DNA of 64,000 nt, taken from NCBI GenBank assembly GCA_003550305.1, contig QKYT01000036.1, positions 285,815-349,814 of the forward strand, written 5' to 3'. Below the pieces are notes generated by a model. It did no database searches. It worked only from the letters and a program-made list of their open reading frames with translations, and had not been told where the DNA came from. Position numbers and translations under genes: made by a program. Positions 11,718 through 23,689 of this stretch are shown piece by piece (the stretch's first letter is position 1; each line of letters begins with the position of its first letter). Origin of the DNA: Glomus cerebriforme (lineage: Eukaryota; Glomeromycota; Glomeromycetes; Glomerales; Glomeraceae).

Positions 11718-12506
11718 TTAATTTTCATAAAAATAACATAAATTATACTGACCTTCGACGCATCCATTATTAGCTGATTTAGAATACCATCTGAATGCTT
11801 TCTTAAAATCTTGTGTTATTCCTCTTCCATAATAATAGCATTCTCCTAAACCATTTTGACCTTTAGCAAATCCATTATTAGCTGATTTAGAATACCATTC
11901 GAATGCTTTATTATAATCTTGTACTACACCTTGACCATATTGATAACAATTTCCTAAATTATATTGAGCTATTGGATCATCTTTTTTAGCGAATTTTAAA
12001 TAATTAATAACAAAATCGTTCTTGTTTGATTTAATTTTATTTATAATAATATCTTTATAATAAAACAATGATAATAAATATTTTCCAACGATAATATTAA
12101 TTTTTTGCAATATATCATTAAGTTCATTAATATCCATTTCCGATAAAGATAAATTTATAAAATTTTGATTTAAAGTAGAATCTTCATTACTAACAGCTAA
12201 TAAATATAATTCCAACGCCTTATTTTTATTAACATCACAACCAATACCACATTGATAAAAAAATCCAATAATACTAGAGAACCAAAATTTAATTTTTTTA
12301 TGATTTTGCATTAATTCCAAAATTTTTTTGGTATTTTTATCAATATTGTTTATCCATTCACTTAAAGTATTTTCAAAAGTATTAAAATCATCCATTCCGA
12401 TAATTTTTTGATAAAAATTTCTCAAAAATTCTTTCAAAAATTTTTCATCACTCTTTGAAATATCAGTGGTGGATTTTTTATGAATCTTTAAAGGAATTGT
12501 TGACAT
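11718..12506 (-). CDS. Sel1-repeat protein, upstream half with N-terminal domain
   Basis: The preferred start is the ATG at 12506 (MSTIPLKIHKKS), because an upstream in-frame ATG at 12536 would add only a lysine/isoleucine-rich decapeptide. Residues 1-150 form a helical region with FLKEFLRNFYQKIIGMDDF and a WINNIDKN segment. Two complete Sel1 repeats and part of a third follow, ending at FYEN-stop, immediately before the second frame. The N-terminal region is the same one found dead at 62225-62445, so it is a real family feature. Together the two halves would make a protein of roughly 700 residues with about 15 Sel1 repeats. An expressed, truncated product is possible; the simplest reading is a recently broken gene or a sequencing/assembly error in a repeat. 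Confidence 0.7.
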   Translation of the reverse strand: MSTIPLKIHKKSTTDISKSDEKFLKEFLRNFYQKIIGMDDFNTFENTLSEWINNIDKNTKKILELMQNHKKIKFWFSSIIGFFYQCGIGCDVNKNKALELYLLAVSNEDSTLNQNFINLSLSEMDINELNDILQKINIIVGKYLLSLFYYKDIIINKIKSNKNDFVINYLKFAKKDDPIAQYNLGNCYQYGQGVVQDYNKAFEWYSKSANNGFAKGQNGLGECYYYGRGITQDFKKAFRWYSKSANNGCVEGQYNLCYFYEN

Positions 12507-12536
12507 TTTAATAATTTTTTTAATTGAACTGAGCAA

Positions 12537-14999
12537 AATTCCTTGTCTTTTTAATAGAAAAAAAAATTTTTTTTCGTAACACTGTACAGTAGATCATATT
12601 AGATTGTTTATATTCTGTATTGCGTTAAACCAAGATAATTTGATCTGCGGCCATGTGCATGTGAACATCACGAATACATTAAATTATCAACTTTTTTGGA
12701 CAAAGTAATAGGATTTCAAGTTTGCTAAATTAATAATTCAATAAAAAAAATAATACATAAAAAAATCTAATCAATTTATTGATGCAGGGTGCTTACTTTA
12801 AGGATGTTATGACCATTTTTGACCTTATTATGTGGCTTATGTATGTGCGTTGCTATATGTTATTTCCATATTTCAATATATATTATATGTTACAACATAA
12901 CCCAAATCTTATTGATAATCAGACAAGTGAAAGATCAAAATTACTTACTATCTTGCATGCTCTTATCGTAATAATTCTTTCGAAAATGCAGCTTGATTTT
13001 ATCTTCCTAATCTAGAATTTGCTGCAGCATGTGCGACTTTCCCAAAAAAGGGCCAGCATTATACCTTTTTTTGCGTAACAAATCTGATTTTCTCATTGGT
13101 GTTCATTGATGTTCCCATTATCTATACAAAAATGCCATTATAAGAAGAGTTACAGTTTATAGCAATGATAGCTTATACCCCCCTCTGCGAGCAAAAATCT
13201 TGTTTTCCGCATTTTTCCGAAAATTGCTGTACAATGAATACCGGACGGTATCACAGCACGGGACAGCCACAATCGTAATTCGGATAAAATTAGTTATGGA
13301 CGGTCATACCAATCGAGTAATATACAATAAATATTCTCTTATTAGAAGAATATGGAGTTTCTTTAACCTAAGTTGGATACGATCAAGCGAGGGTATGTTC
13401 TTGCTTTCTGTAATTAAATGTTTATTTTATTTATGTGAACCTGGCTCTAATGAAGAATATGACAAAGAAATTTTTTTTACAGATGTAATGAGTGATAAAT
13501 TTAGGTAATTTCTTAAAATACAAACTTTAGAACAGGATGTGTGTGAAAGTGAAGAGAAACTTTACAATTTGCTAATTTTATTTTTTTTCACTTATAAAAG
13601 AATATGTGTTATGTGTTATAATAGTGAGATAAGATTTTGATTTTTTTTTAATTATGAAATGAATCTTTAAAAATTGACATGCATGATGTATGTTTTTTCA
13701 ATAAACGTGGATAAATTTAAATTTACAGTAAATATAAACTACTTTGATGTCCTTTTGGACTAATGGACTAGTAGACTATTGGACCAAATTAAATATCGTC
13801 TATTAATATCCATTTAGAATAAATTATTCAAAAGTTGATTTTTGAGATCAGGTCCGGGTCATATTTTGGCAAAAAATTAAGTATAATTCCGGCAAAAACT
13901 AAGAATAATGCGGGTCAAACTCGTAATTAGTTATCAGGACTACATCACCTATTAATATCACGTGACGATAACCAACTGTCTGTACGCGTAAATTGACGAA
14001 TAAAATAATAGATTGTTATTTCAGACAATAACAGATATTGTCGCACAAATAATCTGATAATTTTTTAATTTAGCCAGCACTATAAATTTGGCCCGAATTA
14101 ACAGCGCACAAATCGTAAGTACAACAACTGTTGAAGTAAATACTAATAAATAAATCTTTTTTAAAATCACAGTTTCTTCCGTCTCTTTGAAAAAACATCG
14201 CGAGAATTTTTCAAGATAAATACAGTTCATCTAATAAAATCCGTCAACATCGTATCGTGCATCCGGTTACCTTGTGAAAATGTTAAATAAATAACGTAAA
14301 AAAAAGATCCTTGAGTAATGATGAGGGGCTATGAACTAATTCTTTATCACTCTACAAAAATAGTGTGTCCAATTTATTGGATGTCAAAAATTAGGACAAA
14401 TAGGAAATCTTTTTCATAGAGTGAACAGTAGTAGGATGACTAAATGATTTCGTCTTATTAATTTATTTTAAATAATGGAAGCTTTATTAGAATTGTTGAG
14501 GATATTTAACATTATTACCGGATAAGTAATCAAAAATGCAACGTTGTGACTTTTGATCGTTCGAAAAAAACTTAGTGCCAATCGGCTCGTTCACATATCT
14601 AAGAACATTGTCATCAGTAAAAAGTTTGAAAGTATTATAAAAACTAGATAACTAGATAAAGCATTAGGATTCTTTTTTTTTTTTGATTTTTTTTTTTTTG
14701 CCAAGAATAATAACATTGATAAATATGAGAATTTATTAAAATTGAACTAAAATTTTGATATTGATGATATAATGAAAAAAAAGAAAAAGTGATATAAATA
14801 TACATATAAAAAAGCCTGATTTAAGAAGACTTTATTCGTATATATTACTAAGATAAAAACTGAAAAACCTATGATAGATCAGTACTAATATTTAAATGTT
14901 GGGCTATAAAAGTAGTTTATTTGAGTTAGATTAATGTAAAATACGTTAAAATACGAAAAAATAAAGGGGAAAAGAGCAACCCATAAAAATTCAAACCAA
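12537..14999. other. Intergenic
   Basis: No gene was recognised. The open frames at 12779-13015 and 13200-13508 are free of stops but show no domain, no good start context and no exon-like neighbours. Bases 13755-13787 hold a short tandem of GGACTA-type octamers, and 13850-13920 contains two GGCAAAAA/CGGCAAAA boxes related to the dispersed GGCCAGAATTA family. Bases 14675-14700 are T-rich. Confidence 0.5.
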
Positions 15000-17258
15000 T
15001 TATTTATCCCAAAGGGCAGGCTCCAATATTTTAGCAAACTGCAAAGCCTCTTCTTTCCAATTAGTTTCATCCTCTTTAAATTTGCCTCGAATTGGTTCAA
15101 CTAACTGTCTCAATGCGCTATTATACAATTTTTGCGCTTTTTTCGTTTGACCTAATTCCAAATTTCGAACAGCCATATGAACAGCACAATTACTTGAATA
15201 ATAATACATATTATGTGGTCTCACAAGATCGTATAATTCATGCATGACATTAAGAGATTTGCGCGAATCACCGGTTGTAGAATAGGCAAAAGCAAGTACT
15301 GATTTTGCTTCGAAGATGCTGAAATTAAGATTTGGGTGGCTTTTTCGAAGATCATGGAGATCAGAAACTAATTTCTCCAATTCATGAATGAGAGAATGAT
15401 CAGCTTTGGAACCTTTCAGTAAGTGTGATGCTCTAGGTCTTATGGATTTTTCAAAGTGTTCTTTAAGTTCATTTCGTTTGAGAATAACTTGTGACGATTC
15501 GGCTCGATCAATTTTACAAAGGCGGCAACGACAATTGATATCGAATGATTTAAGAATCCTCAACCTTTCTTCACCAGGTAACATTGGGTTAACGTAACTA
15601 AATGTTAATTCCTCGCCCTTTTTAATCGGATGAGCAGTTCGGACGAACATTAGATCTCCCCAAAAAATCCTTTCAACATTAGAATCGAGGCACGAATGAT
15701 TAAAATATGATGGTGAAATCCAAAGGCCAGTTCCTTTATCATTTTTTAATAATTCATTTTTCCTCTCCTTATCCCTAAAATTCCATATATCATCAGGGTT
15801 AAAAGCATTATATTTGACAATTTTTTCAATCCTGTCAAGATTCACAGATAGGGCTTCCTGATCTTGAAGTTTATTTTCAGATGGATAATCGGGGCCCGCG
15901 TAAAGCTGATAAAGTTCTCGTCCAATGGTTGGATCTGCTGTAATTTTTTGAGTTATACATGTGATTAATTCTATTTGGGTAGCTGAATTCATAGACCTAT
16001 TCATCCAATCCATACTATATCCAAATGGAACCTCATTTACATATACAATATGAAATGCTTTGTCGACCATTAGTAGAGTGTGAGCTGGAATATCTTGTTT
16101 CGCAACCCATCCTTTGCCTTTATTTTTGATTGGACGAACTTCGATATCGTCTGAAATGTAATTTGCGTGTTTCAATCTTGGTCCATCTTCGTACATCCAC
16201 TTTTCATTACTTTGCATTTGAACCTTTTCCTTAAACTCCTTGACAATACTGAGATAATCATAAATGCCTTTACTCTCAAGATCTAACATTTGAGCATGTT
16301 TCATAGCATCCTCGAATGATTTTCTATTTTGGGTATCACCAGTTCCCAGAAATTCTTGAAACACTGTAATTGCTTCTTGATATCTTTTAAGACCACAAAG
16401 TGCTTTACCTTTACAAAATTTTGCTTTTTGATGACTTGGATTATGTTCCAAAGCAAGTACTGAATCATCAAGAGCCTTTGCGAATAGACATAATCTTAAA
16501 TACGATTGAGCTCTATTTGTTAGCAAGATTGAATTATTAGGTTCCAATTCAATTCCACGTGAATACTCATCAATCGCAAGCTTATAATTTTTTTCCCTAA
16601 AATTTTCATTTCCGCGACGGTGAAAATCGTCAGATATACATAATTTCTGTTCTTTTGGTTGAATTTGTAATTGTTTCGTGGACCATTTGATATCTTTAAG
16701 CAACTCGATTTCATGATTAATTATTACAATTTCTGAAGGATCATCTGACCGAATCATAGGTAAAGCATCAGCAGCAGTTTTATAATATGGATTTTTCACA
16801 ACTAAAATGGTTCCAATAGGCAAATATTTAGATACTTGATCGACGGACATAAGTCTAGAAGTTGTAACAGATTGTGGGACCCAATTATACAAAGAGAGAC
16901 GTTCAACATCACCTTCAGGATCTTCAATAACAGTTGAAAGGGCCGTAAGCTTGTAACATTTTTCAATTACCCGACACAATAAGAAATGACCAGTATGTAC
17001 ATTATCAATTTGCATATCATTAATTGAAATTCGGTTCTTTGGTTTAAGTGAGACGTTTTTAAATTGTCTAGGACCTCCTCTACTAGCAGGTCCACTATGA
17101 GTTTGAAAGAAGTGCGTATAATCTTTTTCAGTCTTTTCAGTATTTGCCATACTATCTAAAGATTTTTTATGATTTGCAAGTATCTCTTGCCTACTATTTC
17201 TAGTAGGTGGTTGACCAACCATCATTTGGTGAAACAATCTTTGTAAAACTTCGTCCAT
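15000..17258 (-). CDS. TPR and SET domain protein (SMYD-like)
   Basis: Single-exon gene of 752 residues. The start chosen is the ATG at 17258 (MDEVLQRLFHQMM), because the earlier in-frame ATG at 17315 precedes a hydrophobic/lysine stretch encoded by a poly-purine leader. Residues about 85-185 form a conserved N-terminal region (FLLCRVIEKCYKLTALS, GTILVVKNPYYK). Residues 213-305 are three tetratricopeptide repeats (RRGNENFREKNYKLAIDEYS, LLTNRAQSYLRL, AKFCKGKALCGLKRYQEAI). Residues 374-557 are a split SET domain with NHSC at 520-523 and ELTFSY at 550-555, followed by a CxCxxC zinc-binding post-SET triad at 576-581. Proteins of this build are lysine methyltransferases acting on histone or other substrates; the substrate is unknown. 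All SET signature residues that can be checked by eye are present. Helical TPR-like sequence continues to the C terminus. Confidence 0.92.
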   Translation of the reverse strand: MDEVLQRLFHQMMVGQPPTRNSRQEILANHKKSLDSMANTEKTEKDYTHFFQTHSGPASRGGPRQFKNVSLKPKNRISINDMQIDNVHTGHFLLCRVIEKCYKLTALSTVIEDPEGDVERLSLYNWVPQSVTTSRLMSVDQVSKYLPIGTILVVKNPYYKTAADALPMIRSDDPSEIVIINHEIELLKDIKWSTKQLQIQPKEQKLCISDDFHRRGNENFREKNYKLAIDEYSRGIELEPNNSILLTNRAQSYLRLCLFAKALDDSVLALEHNPSHQKAKFCKGKALCGLKRYQEAITVFQEFLGTGDTQNRKSFEDAMKHAQMLDLESKGIYDYLSIVKEFKEKVQMQSNEKWMYEDGPRLKHANYISDDIEVRPIKNKGKGWVAKQDIPAHTLLMVDKAFHIVYVNEVPFGYSMDWMNRSMNSATQIELITCITQKITADPTIGRELYQLYAGPDYPSENKLQDQEALSVNLDRIEKIVKYNAFNPDDIWNFRDKERKNELLKNDKGTGLWISPSYFNHSCLDSNVERIFWGDLMFVRTAHPIKKGEELTFSYVNPMLPGEERLRILKSFDINCRCRLCKIDRAESSQVILKRNELKEHFEKSIRPRASHLLKGSKADHSLIHELEKLVSDLHDLRKSHPNLNFSIFEAKSVLAFAYSTTGDSRKSLNVMHELYDLVRPHNMYYYSSNCAVHMAVRNLELGQTKKAQKLYNSALRQLVEPIRGKFKEDETNWKEEALQFAKILEPALWDK

Positions 17259-18589
17259 TTTTTCTTTTTTTTTTTTAGCTTTAAATAAAATGTTTAAAAA
17301 CAAAAATACGGTCAAAATTGTTTATAGAGGATGAAAATGAGGACCAACTTATATAATTAAATTGGGACAAAATTTCTTTATTTGGAAACAATAACGGTGC
17401 TACAAATCCAAATGTAGCTTTTATTCTCACAAGGGTTGATAAATACTATTGTTAATACTTAGTAACAATATTTAATATTGTAATACAGAGAAGGAAAACA
17501 AATAAAAGCAAAACACAAAGCAAAATAATATGCTTTATAACGAATAACGGATATTTCCTCTCGTGTTCAATAACATAATAAAAGTGATTGCTTACGTAAA
17601 CAACCTAATATATATATATATATTGTATAGCTCTTTGACCTCTTTTCGAATAATTTTTTTTACCATTTCATTAGATTTGGTAAATGTAAATTATTCTTAC
17701 TACTCTTATTACACATGCTATGAAAAATAATTAATTAATTACGCGATTTAACTTATTATAAAAAAGTGACAGAAATGTCTAGAACACCGTACATAATGTT
17801 CGGGCATGTAAGAGAAAATTAAAATCAAAATATTGTTATTTAAAATTCGATAATTAAAACTTTTACTTTGCCATCGTTACCATCTCATATTATTTATACA
17901 AAATTTTTGGGTTTATTTAATATAATTATAAAATTCTCGGACCAGATGGAAGTGCTCGAATTCAGATTAAACTTTTGCTTAACTGCATCCAATTTGTATT
18001 CGTTTACATTCTTTAGTAATTAAAATAATGAATTAACCAATCAAAATTAGTCGTTGGGATACATATCACATCTTTTCTTTCATTCAAGTATTCTACATAT
18101 TATTTACTTTTTAAGTATATAAATATTTTTAAGTCATAGAAATCTATATACAGAGTAATGTGCTTTATTTTTTTTTCCGGCAAGCGGATCACACACAAAG
18201 CCATATTAGTCGAAAAATTACGTAATCTTACTAATAAATACTTTGAATTCAATCATTTTTTTCGTATACTGGCAAATATATATATATTTTTTTACTGTGC
18301 TCATTAATTTTTTCAAGTAACAATATCATTATTTCGTTAAACTTCTATTCCCATTTTTACCTATTCTCCCATAAAGAACTCATACAGAAGAAAAGGCGCC
18401 TTTGGAAGATCTTAAGGAAGCATCTGTTATAATAAAGTTTTGCAGGTTCCTGCATCAGAATTAGAGTTCCGAACGGTGCGTAAGCATCATCTCTTGTATG
18501 TAGATAAACCGAGTTGGCTGACACAGTAACAGCTAAATTCTGGTCAATATTTTATATCATGACCGGGAAGTCAATATTTCTTTCTATGA
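17259..18589. other. Intergenic
   Basis: AT-rich spacer upstream of the TPR-SET gene with a TA dinucleotide run near 17610. Faint coding-like traces near 18370-18530 are broken by stops. Confidence 0.5.
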
Positions 18590-18866
18590 TCGAATCGTTC
18601 TTTTTAGTCTAACATGGTCTCTTTAAGAATTTATGTATCTATAAACATCCACCAGAGATTAATCTTAGAAGTATAACAACAGAATGGAATAAAGATTTAC
18701 TTTCAATTCTTGTCATCCACCTCGAACAAGCGTTAGAAAAAGCACCTACATCATTGGCCGATCATGAAGATGGAAGTGATAATTCTCATAGACGAATATT
18801 ATTTGCCAATATTAAATGCCTTTAGTGCAATTACAAACTGATGTTATTGAAGAATACACAAACATG
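18590..18866 (+). pseudogene. Decayed coding segment, family unknown
   Basis: From about 18616 a frame encodes HGLFKNLCIYKHPPEINLRS then EWNKDLLSILVIHLEQALEK and DHEDGSDNSHRRILFANIK, with a TAG at about 18824. A one-base shift continues it as VQLQTDVIEEYTNM up to a possible donor at 18865. The residue mix is protein-like and quite unlike shadow translations of this AT-rich DNA. No family was recognised. Confidence 0.4.
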
Positions 18867-20823
18867 TAATTTCATTTTTTTTTTTTTTTATTTTGTGACT
18901 TCATCCTTACAAAAAATAATTATTTTCAAAAATATATTAATAATTGTTTAATCACTTATCTGAAAAAATATTATCGTACTTCCTCAAAAATAGCCGAAAA
19001 GAAAAAGCATGATGATGATAATATTGCATATAATAGAATCCATCTTGGCCTACCCAAACTATTTCCATGGAATCTCAACTGATATCAAAGTTGTAATTTA
19101 CTAGTTGATAAAGAAAGATTGTATTGATAATATACTGGAATCACAATCAGTTCATTTTATGGGTCCTAACTATTATAACTTTCCATGCATACCTGTTGGA
19201 TAATTTGTTGTGATCAATAGTCACTTTCTCCGGAAGTTTCCAAAAAGAAACTAAAATTCTCCTGATTTTTTCTTGTTTTTATTGAGGAAATTATTAATTA
19301 TTGCTATTCAGAAAGAAATTCCTATAATAATCTTTTACTTATTATTTTGTAGTCTTTTCAACATTCATTTTATTTTTTAATATTTTTAATCATTATAGTT
19401 ATATCTCTTTTTTAAGTATCTAGCAATTAATAAATATATATAAAATATGAAATATCTCAGATTTCTATATAAAAAAAAATTGAATAATTTTCCTATCATT
19501 TTTTGCAATAACTATTATATAACCAAAGAAAACTTCAAAGACATAGTTTATATTATGATATAATAGTTCATTACGAAGAATGTTGCACGTGGTTCGAAAA
19601 TTATAGCTCTGGTCGGATAATCAATTTTTTATAAAATCTAGTTATCTGTTATTTACGCGATGAATCACCTTTTTTTTGAAAGTAGTTTCTGTAATATTTA
19701 TGGATCCTTTGAATTTTTTTCTCATTGGATTCCAGGAATTTGTGGCATTAATTAATTTTGTATAATATTGAATCTTTCAAATAATAATTTTGTCTTTGGT
19801 GTTTAATATACTAATATACTTCACTTACTTTCCCTTTATCGATAGGTAATATTATATTTTTATATTTTTGTTTTGTTGAATGTTTGATAATAATCAAAAA
19901 TTTTCATTCGACTTTCACAGTATTTGTATATGAAAATTTTATTTGAAATTATTAGTGGAATTTTTGTGATTTCGAACACGTAAACTAGAAATTTACATTA
20001 GCGACATAAAATTTTATTTAGATTCCATAATGTAATAATTAAAATATCTGTTGAAAAAATGAAAAAAAATTTAAAATGAATTAAAAGAAAAATAGAGCGA
20101 GATGGACTGTCGAATGATTTAATCAATGCCGGTGGTTAACGATAAAATAATTTACAAACGATAATTTTTTTTTTTATTCGAGTACCAAACGCGAAATTTG
20201 GAAATCAAAAAATCTTCAACCTTTTTGTATCTATGGTCAACATTGATTTACTGTAACAATTTATTGTGTCATGAGTGGCTGGTGAAGTTACAAAAACATT
20301 AAATTTATATCCTTATATCAATAACAATACTACTGTCGAATCGTCATAATCTATAAAATCATTTTCTCCTGTGAATAAACATATTCTGCTTCTTTTTTTT
20401 TCAATGTATAATGGATCAACCCATTGTAATATGTGTTGATTAATTTTTTATTATCTACAATCGTAGTTGCCTTTAACCAGTCTTTAACCGGCAAAAGCAG
20501 TAATCAATTCATTTCAACCAAATTTTCGGTATATGTATCTCATGTACGCTTCAAAATTGAGAATGCCAAAGACTGAGTTTTGAACTTCTAAACTAGTTTA
20601 GAAATTTTAAACTATCAGATTTTGAGTTTCGAAAAGCAACTTTTAATGCCAGTATCATAGAACTGGTAATAATTGTGAACTGAGAACAAAAATTATGAAA
20701 ATTATTTTGCTAAATATTCCGTAATTTAAGGTTTGTATAATTATGATATTAATTTTCATTTGTTACAACTATAATTTTTCGTCTCAAGAAATTCATTATA
20801 AAGTAGGGTTTAACTTCTAAAAT
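18867..20823. other. Intergenic
   Basis: No gene, ordered repeat or RNA was recognised. Contains T runs near 18870 and 20170 and one CACGTG hexamer at 19586. Confidence 0.45.
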
Positions 20824-21600
20824 ATGAATGAAATGATGACAAAAGTAATCAAGCAATATCAACAAGTTCCTATACGAGATCAAACTTATGATCCATGGGA
20901 ATTAAACTTTCTGAAATCTGAATACTTGCAACAATATCATCAAAAGGAATGTATTGTACTATGATGCTCCAATGGAATATGCTCATAACAGTGGATATTA
21001 TGAAACTGCATTGTCATTGTCACAAGAGAAAGGTTAAAGAGAAAAATCTACAGTGCGAAATCATAAGATCATGTTTTCATCATTATTAAAGGTAGGATTG
21101 ATTATGATCTTTTATCATGAAAGTATTTCCATTTCTCTTTTTAATCATTATTCTTGCTTTCTTTTATTTCCATTGTATTGATTAATAGAGCAATGATGAA
21201 AATGTAATTAACTAAATCAATATTAATTAGTGTATTAAGAATCGCAAAATCTGCATTTTTGCCTGGACTAAATAATATTCGGGTTTACCTTTTACATGAA
21301 AAAAGTAGTTAAATATATAAATTTGCATTTACATCTGATGAAGTAGATTTATTGTTAATAGGCTATAATGTTACTTCTAATTGTGAAGCTGGTAAGATTT
21401 GAGGTTCCAAATTCAAATGATGGTAAAGCTGTTATAATTGATTTTAAAGTTTATTAATTTATTTACGTTATTATCATACCTTTATACATAGCGATTATCA
21501 TGGTCAACCTGAGATGGTAACGGCTAGAAACGATCCACATATAAATTCACACAACAGACTTCAATTGCACGTTGTAGTACATCGTATTGCCTTCGTGTAA
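20824..21600 (+). pseudogene. Decayed gene of unknown family
   Basis: An ATG at 20824 opens a 46-residue frame (MNEMMTKVIKQYQQVPIRDQ, YDPWELNFLKSEYLQQYHQ). One frameshift extends it as YYDAPMEYAHNSGYYETALS to a stop near 21038. Further protein-like segments follow in other frames: FAFTSDEVDLLLIGYNV near 21325, and DYHGQPEMVTARNDPHINSH near 21490 followed by NRLQLHVVVHRIAF. The order and spacing suggest a once multi-exon gene that has lost its frame. Function unknown; a transposon-encoded protein is possible. Confidence 0.4.
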
Positions 21601-23689
21601 AATGAAATGGTGAAACATCATGCCGATTCAGATATCCTAAGGAATGTAACAATCATAGATTTTAGATTTGTACAGACGAGAATATAGACGGCAAAATGCC
21701 ATGAATACCGGTACAGATCCCGATCTCATCATTGAATTAATTCATTTTGTAAGCCCACATGATACCGATCTTCTGAACATATTCTTGGCACGCTTTTCTT
21801 TACCTGTGTCGTCATGTTTTGTTTCACTTGCTTTTGATTGTTTTTTAGATAATTGTCTAGAAGATGGTCGTTTGGAAGTTTGTTGATTAGAAGATGATCG
21901 CTGACTTTTGTCCGATAATAATCATACATGGATTGTTGTTGAAGAAATTGTTCAATAAACATTTCATTTTCAGTAATTCAACCAATAATGCATTTAAGAG
22001 ATAACAATGTATTTATTTTTTGGGGTTAATCATATTTAAAGCAAAGTGCTTAGTAAAAAATAGCAATATATTCTTTTTTTCAATGAATTAGCTGTCGATT
22101 TTATTTAACATGATTAAATATTAACAATGGTCATTTTATTTTTGATATAAATATTAACTTATTGTTAAATATACTAATTATCATAATCGCTAAAATATTT
22201 TTATTTATCAAATAAATTATTGTTTTAATTCTCGTCCTGGGACGTAATGTATAAGTTCTTAAAAAGTTTTCTATACTATCTGGTTGTTGACTTTTAGGTA
22301 CGCTTCAACTTTTTCAATCTCCAAGTTTCAATCACCTAATTTCGGACTTCATCAATTTCTACAAAGTTTTTATTTGCTTGTTTGATCACTTAATGCTCAT
22401 GTAACTGTTTAGTTTCAAGTGAGTATAATCGACTGTTATGGGTTTCTAAAATTGTATAGTTATTTATAAAAATCCGTTCCGGTGCGAAAAAAAATTCATA
22501 TAGGATAAAAATTACCTGGAGAAATTTCATTTTTCAAAATCTTGAATTAATGATTTATCATTATCTATCATATATATTATTATTATGCATATCATTGATA
22601 AAGTTCATAATAGAAGGCTATTACAAAATTATGTCTTCTCACCTTTATTCTTGCTTTTAGAATTTTTGAATTAATTCCATAATCGACATAATTGGTCATC
22701 GAAAAAGGTATAAGGGGGTTTTTTTAAGTCGTCCTTCAGTTAATATTGTAAAATTTCCACCAATAACAAATTGATCTTTGAAAATATCGTAGAGTTTGGT
22801 TCATTTCCTTTCAAAAATTTAGCAAGAGCTTATCCGTCATAATCTTTGAAACTTGAGTAGTGGAAATTCCATCGTTTGAGAAATCTTAAGATCCATCATT
22901 TTAGAGTAACATTTTATAATTCAACTTTCCGAATTTTTTTTCTCTCAAACTTGTTGATATGCACTAAGACATTATTATCATTGTGGTCAATGAGCTAATT
23001 ATCCTGATGTTCAGCAGTACCTAAATAATGTTAACAAACTTTGTTTTATAAGACAAAAGAAAATGCGATCAAAATTACGAAAGCATACCTGAAGGATATC
23101 CATAAGTATGAAATAGGGGAACGAAATCCCTTTTTACAGTTTTAAGCTACGCTGATAGCGCTAGTAATTTTCCACGGGAACAGTTCCTTTAGAACGATTT
23201 GTTTCACAAATCAGAGATCACCAGATCTCCTTTATTACTATACGTACTTCTTTCATCATTTCAAATCTCCATGATTAGTTCCCAAAGCACCAATTCCCAG
23301 TTGCAAAACAAAGAAACATGAAATTTTGATTGCTAAATCTCCGAAATCAACACAATAATAACGTGAGATACCATGTGGAAAAAAATATAAATATTAGCCC
23401 ATGAGCAACTTGGGAAGGGATCCTGCTCTCTTAGACTTAGAGAAATTATATGACGACGGAATCAAATCCTGCATAAGGAGGGATGTAGTCGCAAGAATTT
23501 AGAAATGTATAATTTCATCCAGATTTGAATAAGAGTATAGCACTTGGTCCCATATAAAAGTAGATGAAATGCTTGGTTTCTGATCAGATTCGTGATGTAA
23601 TTTGGAAATTATTTTTTTTTTAAAAAAAAAAAATAATAAGAAAAGAAAGGAAATCATCAATCATAAATAATTCCGCGATTTTTTCTAAC
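21601..23689. other. Gene-poor stretch with traces of old minus-strand coding
   Basis: Overlapping opposite-strand frames at 21668-21962 are both open and neither is recognisable. On the minus strand near 22320-22380 a segment reads NFVEIDEVRN-stop-VIETWRLKKLK, and near 22690-22890 several broken coding-like pieces occur. They may be the eroded 3' continuation of the pseudogene at 23690-24600. A T10-A12 tract is at 23612-23633. Confidence 0.35.

Noticed and set aside
10347..12506. Regular 108-bp repeats as a possible CRISPR or satellite array
   Set aside because: The repeats encode Sel1 units in one strand with no unique spacers; it is a protein repeat.
12779..13508. Two plus-strand open frames of 78 and 102 codons
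   Set aside because: No domain, no exon-like boundaries and no homology recognised; could be chance in AT-rich DNA.
15406..15597. Plus-strand frame within the TPR-SET gene
   Set aside because: Antisense shadow of a well-supported coding region.
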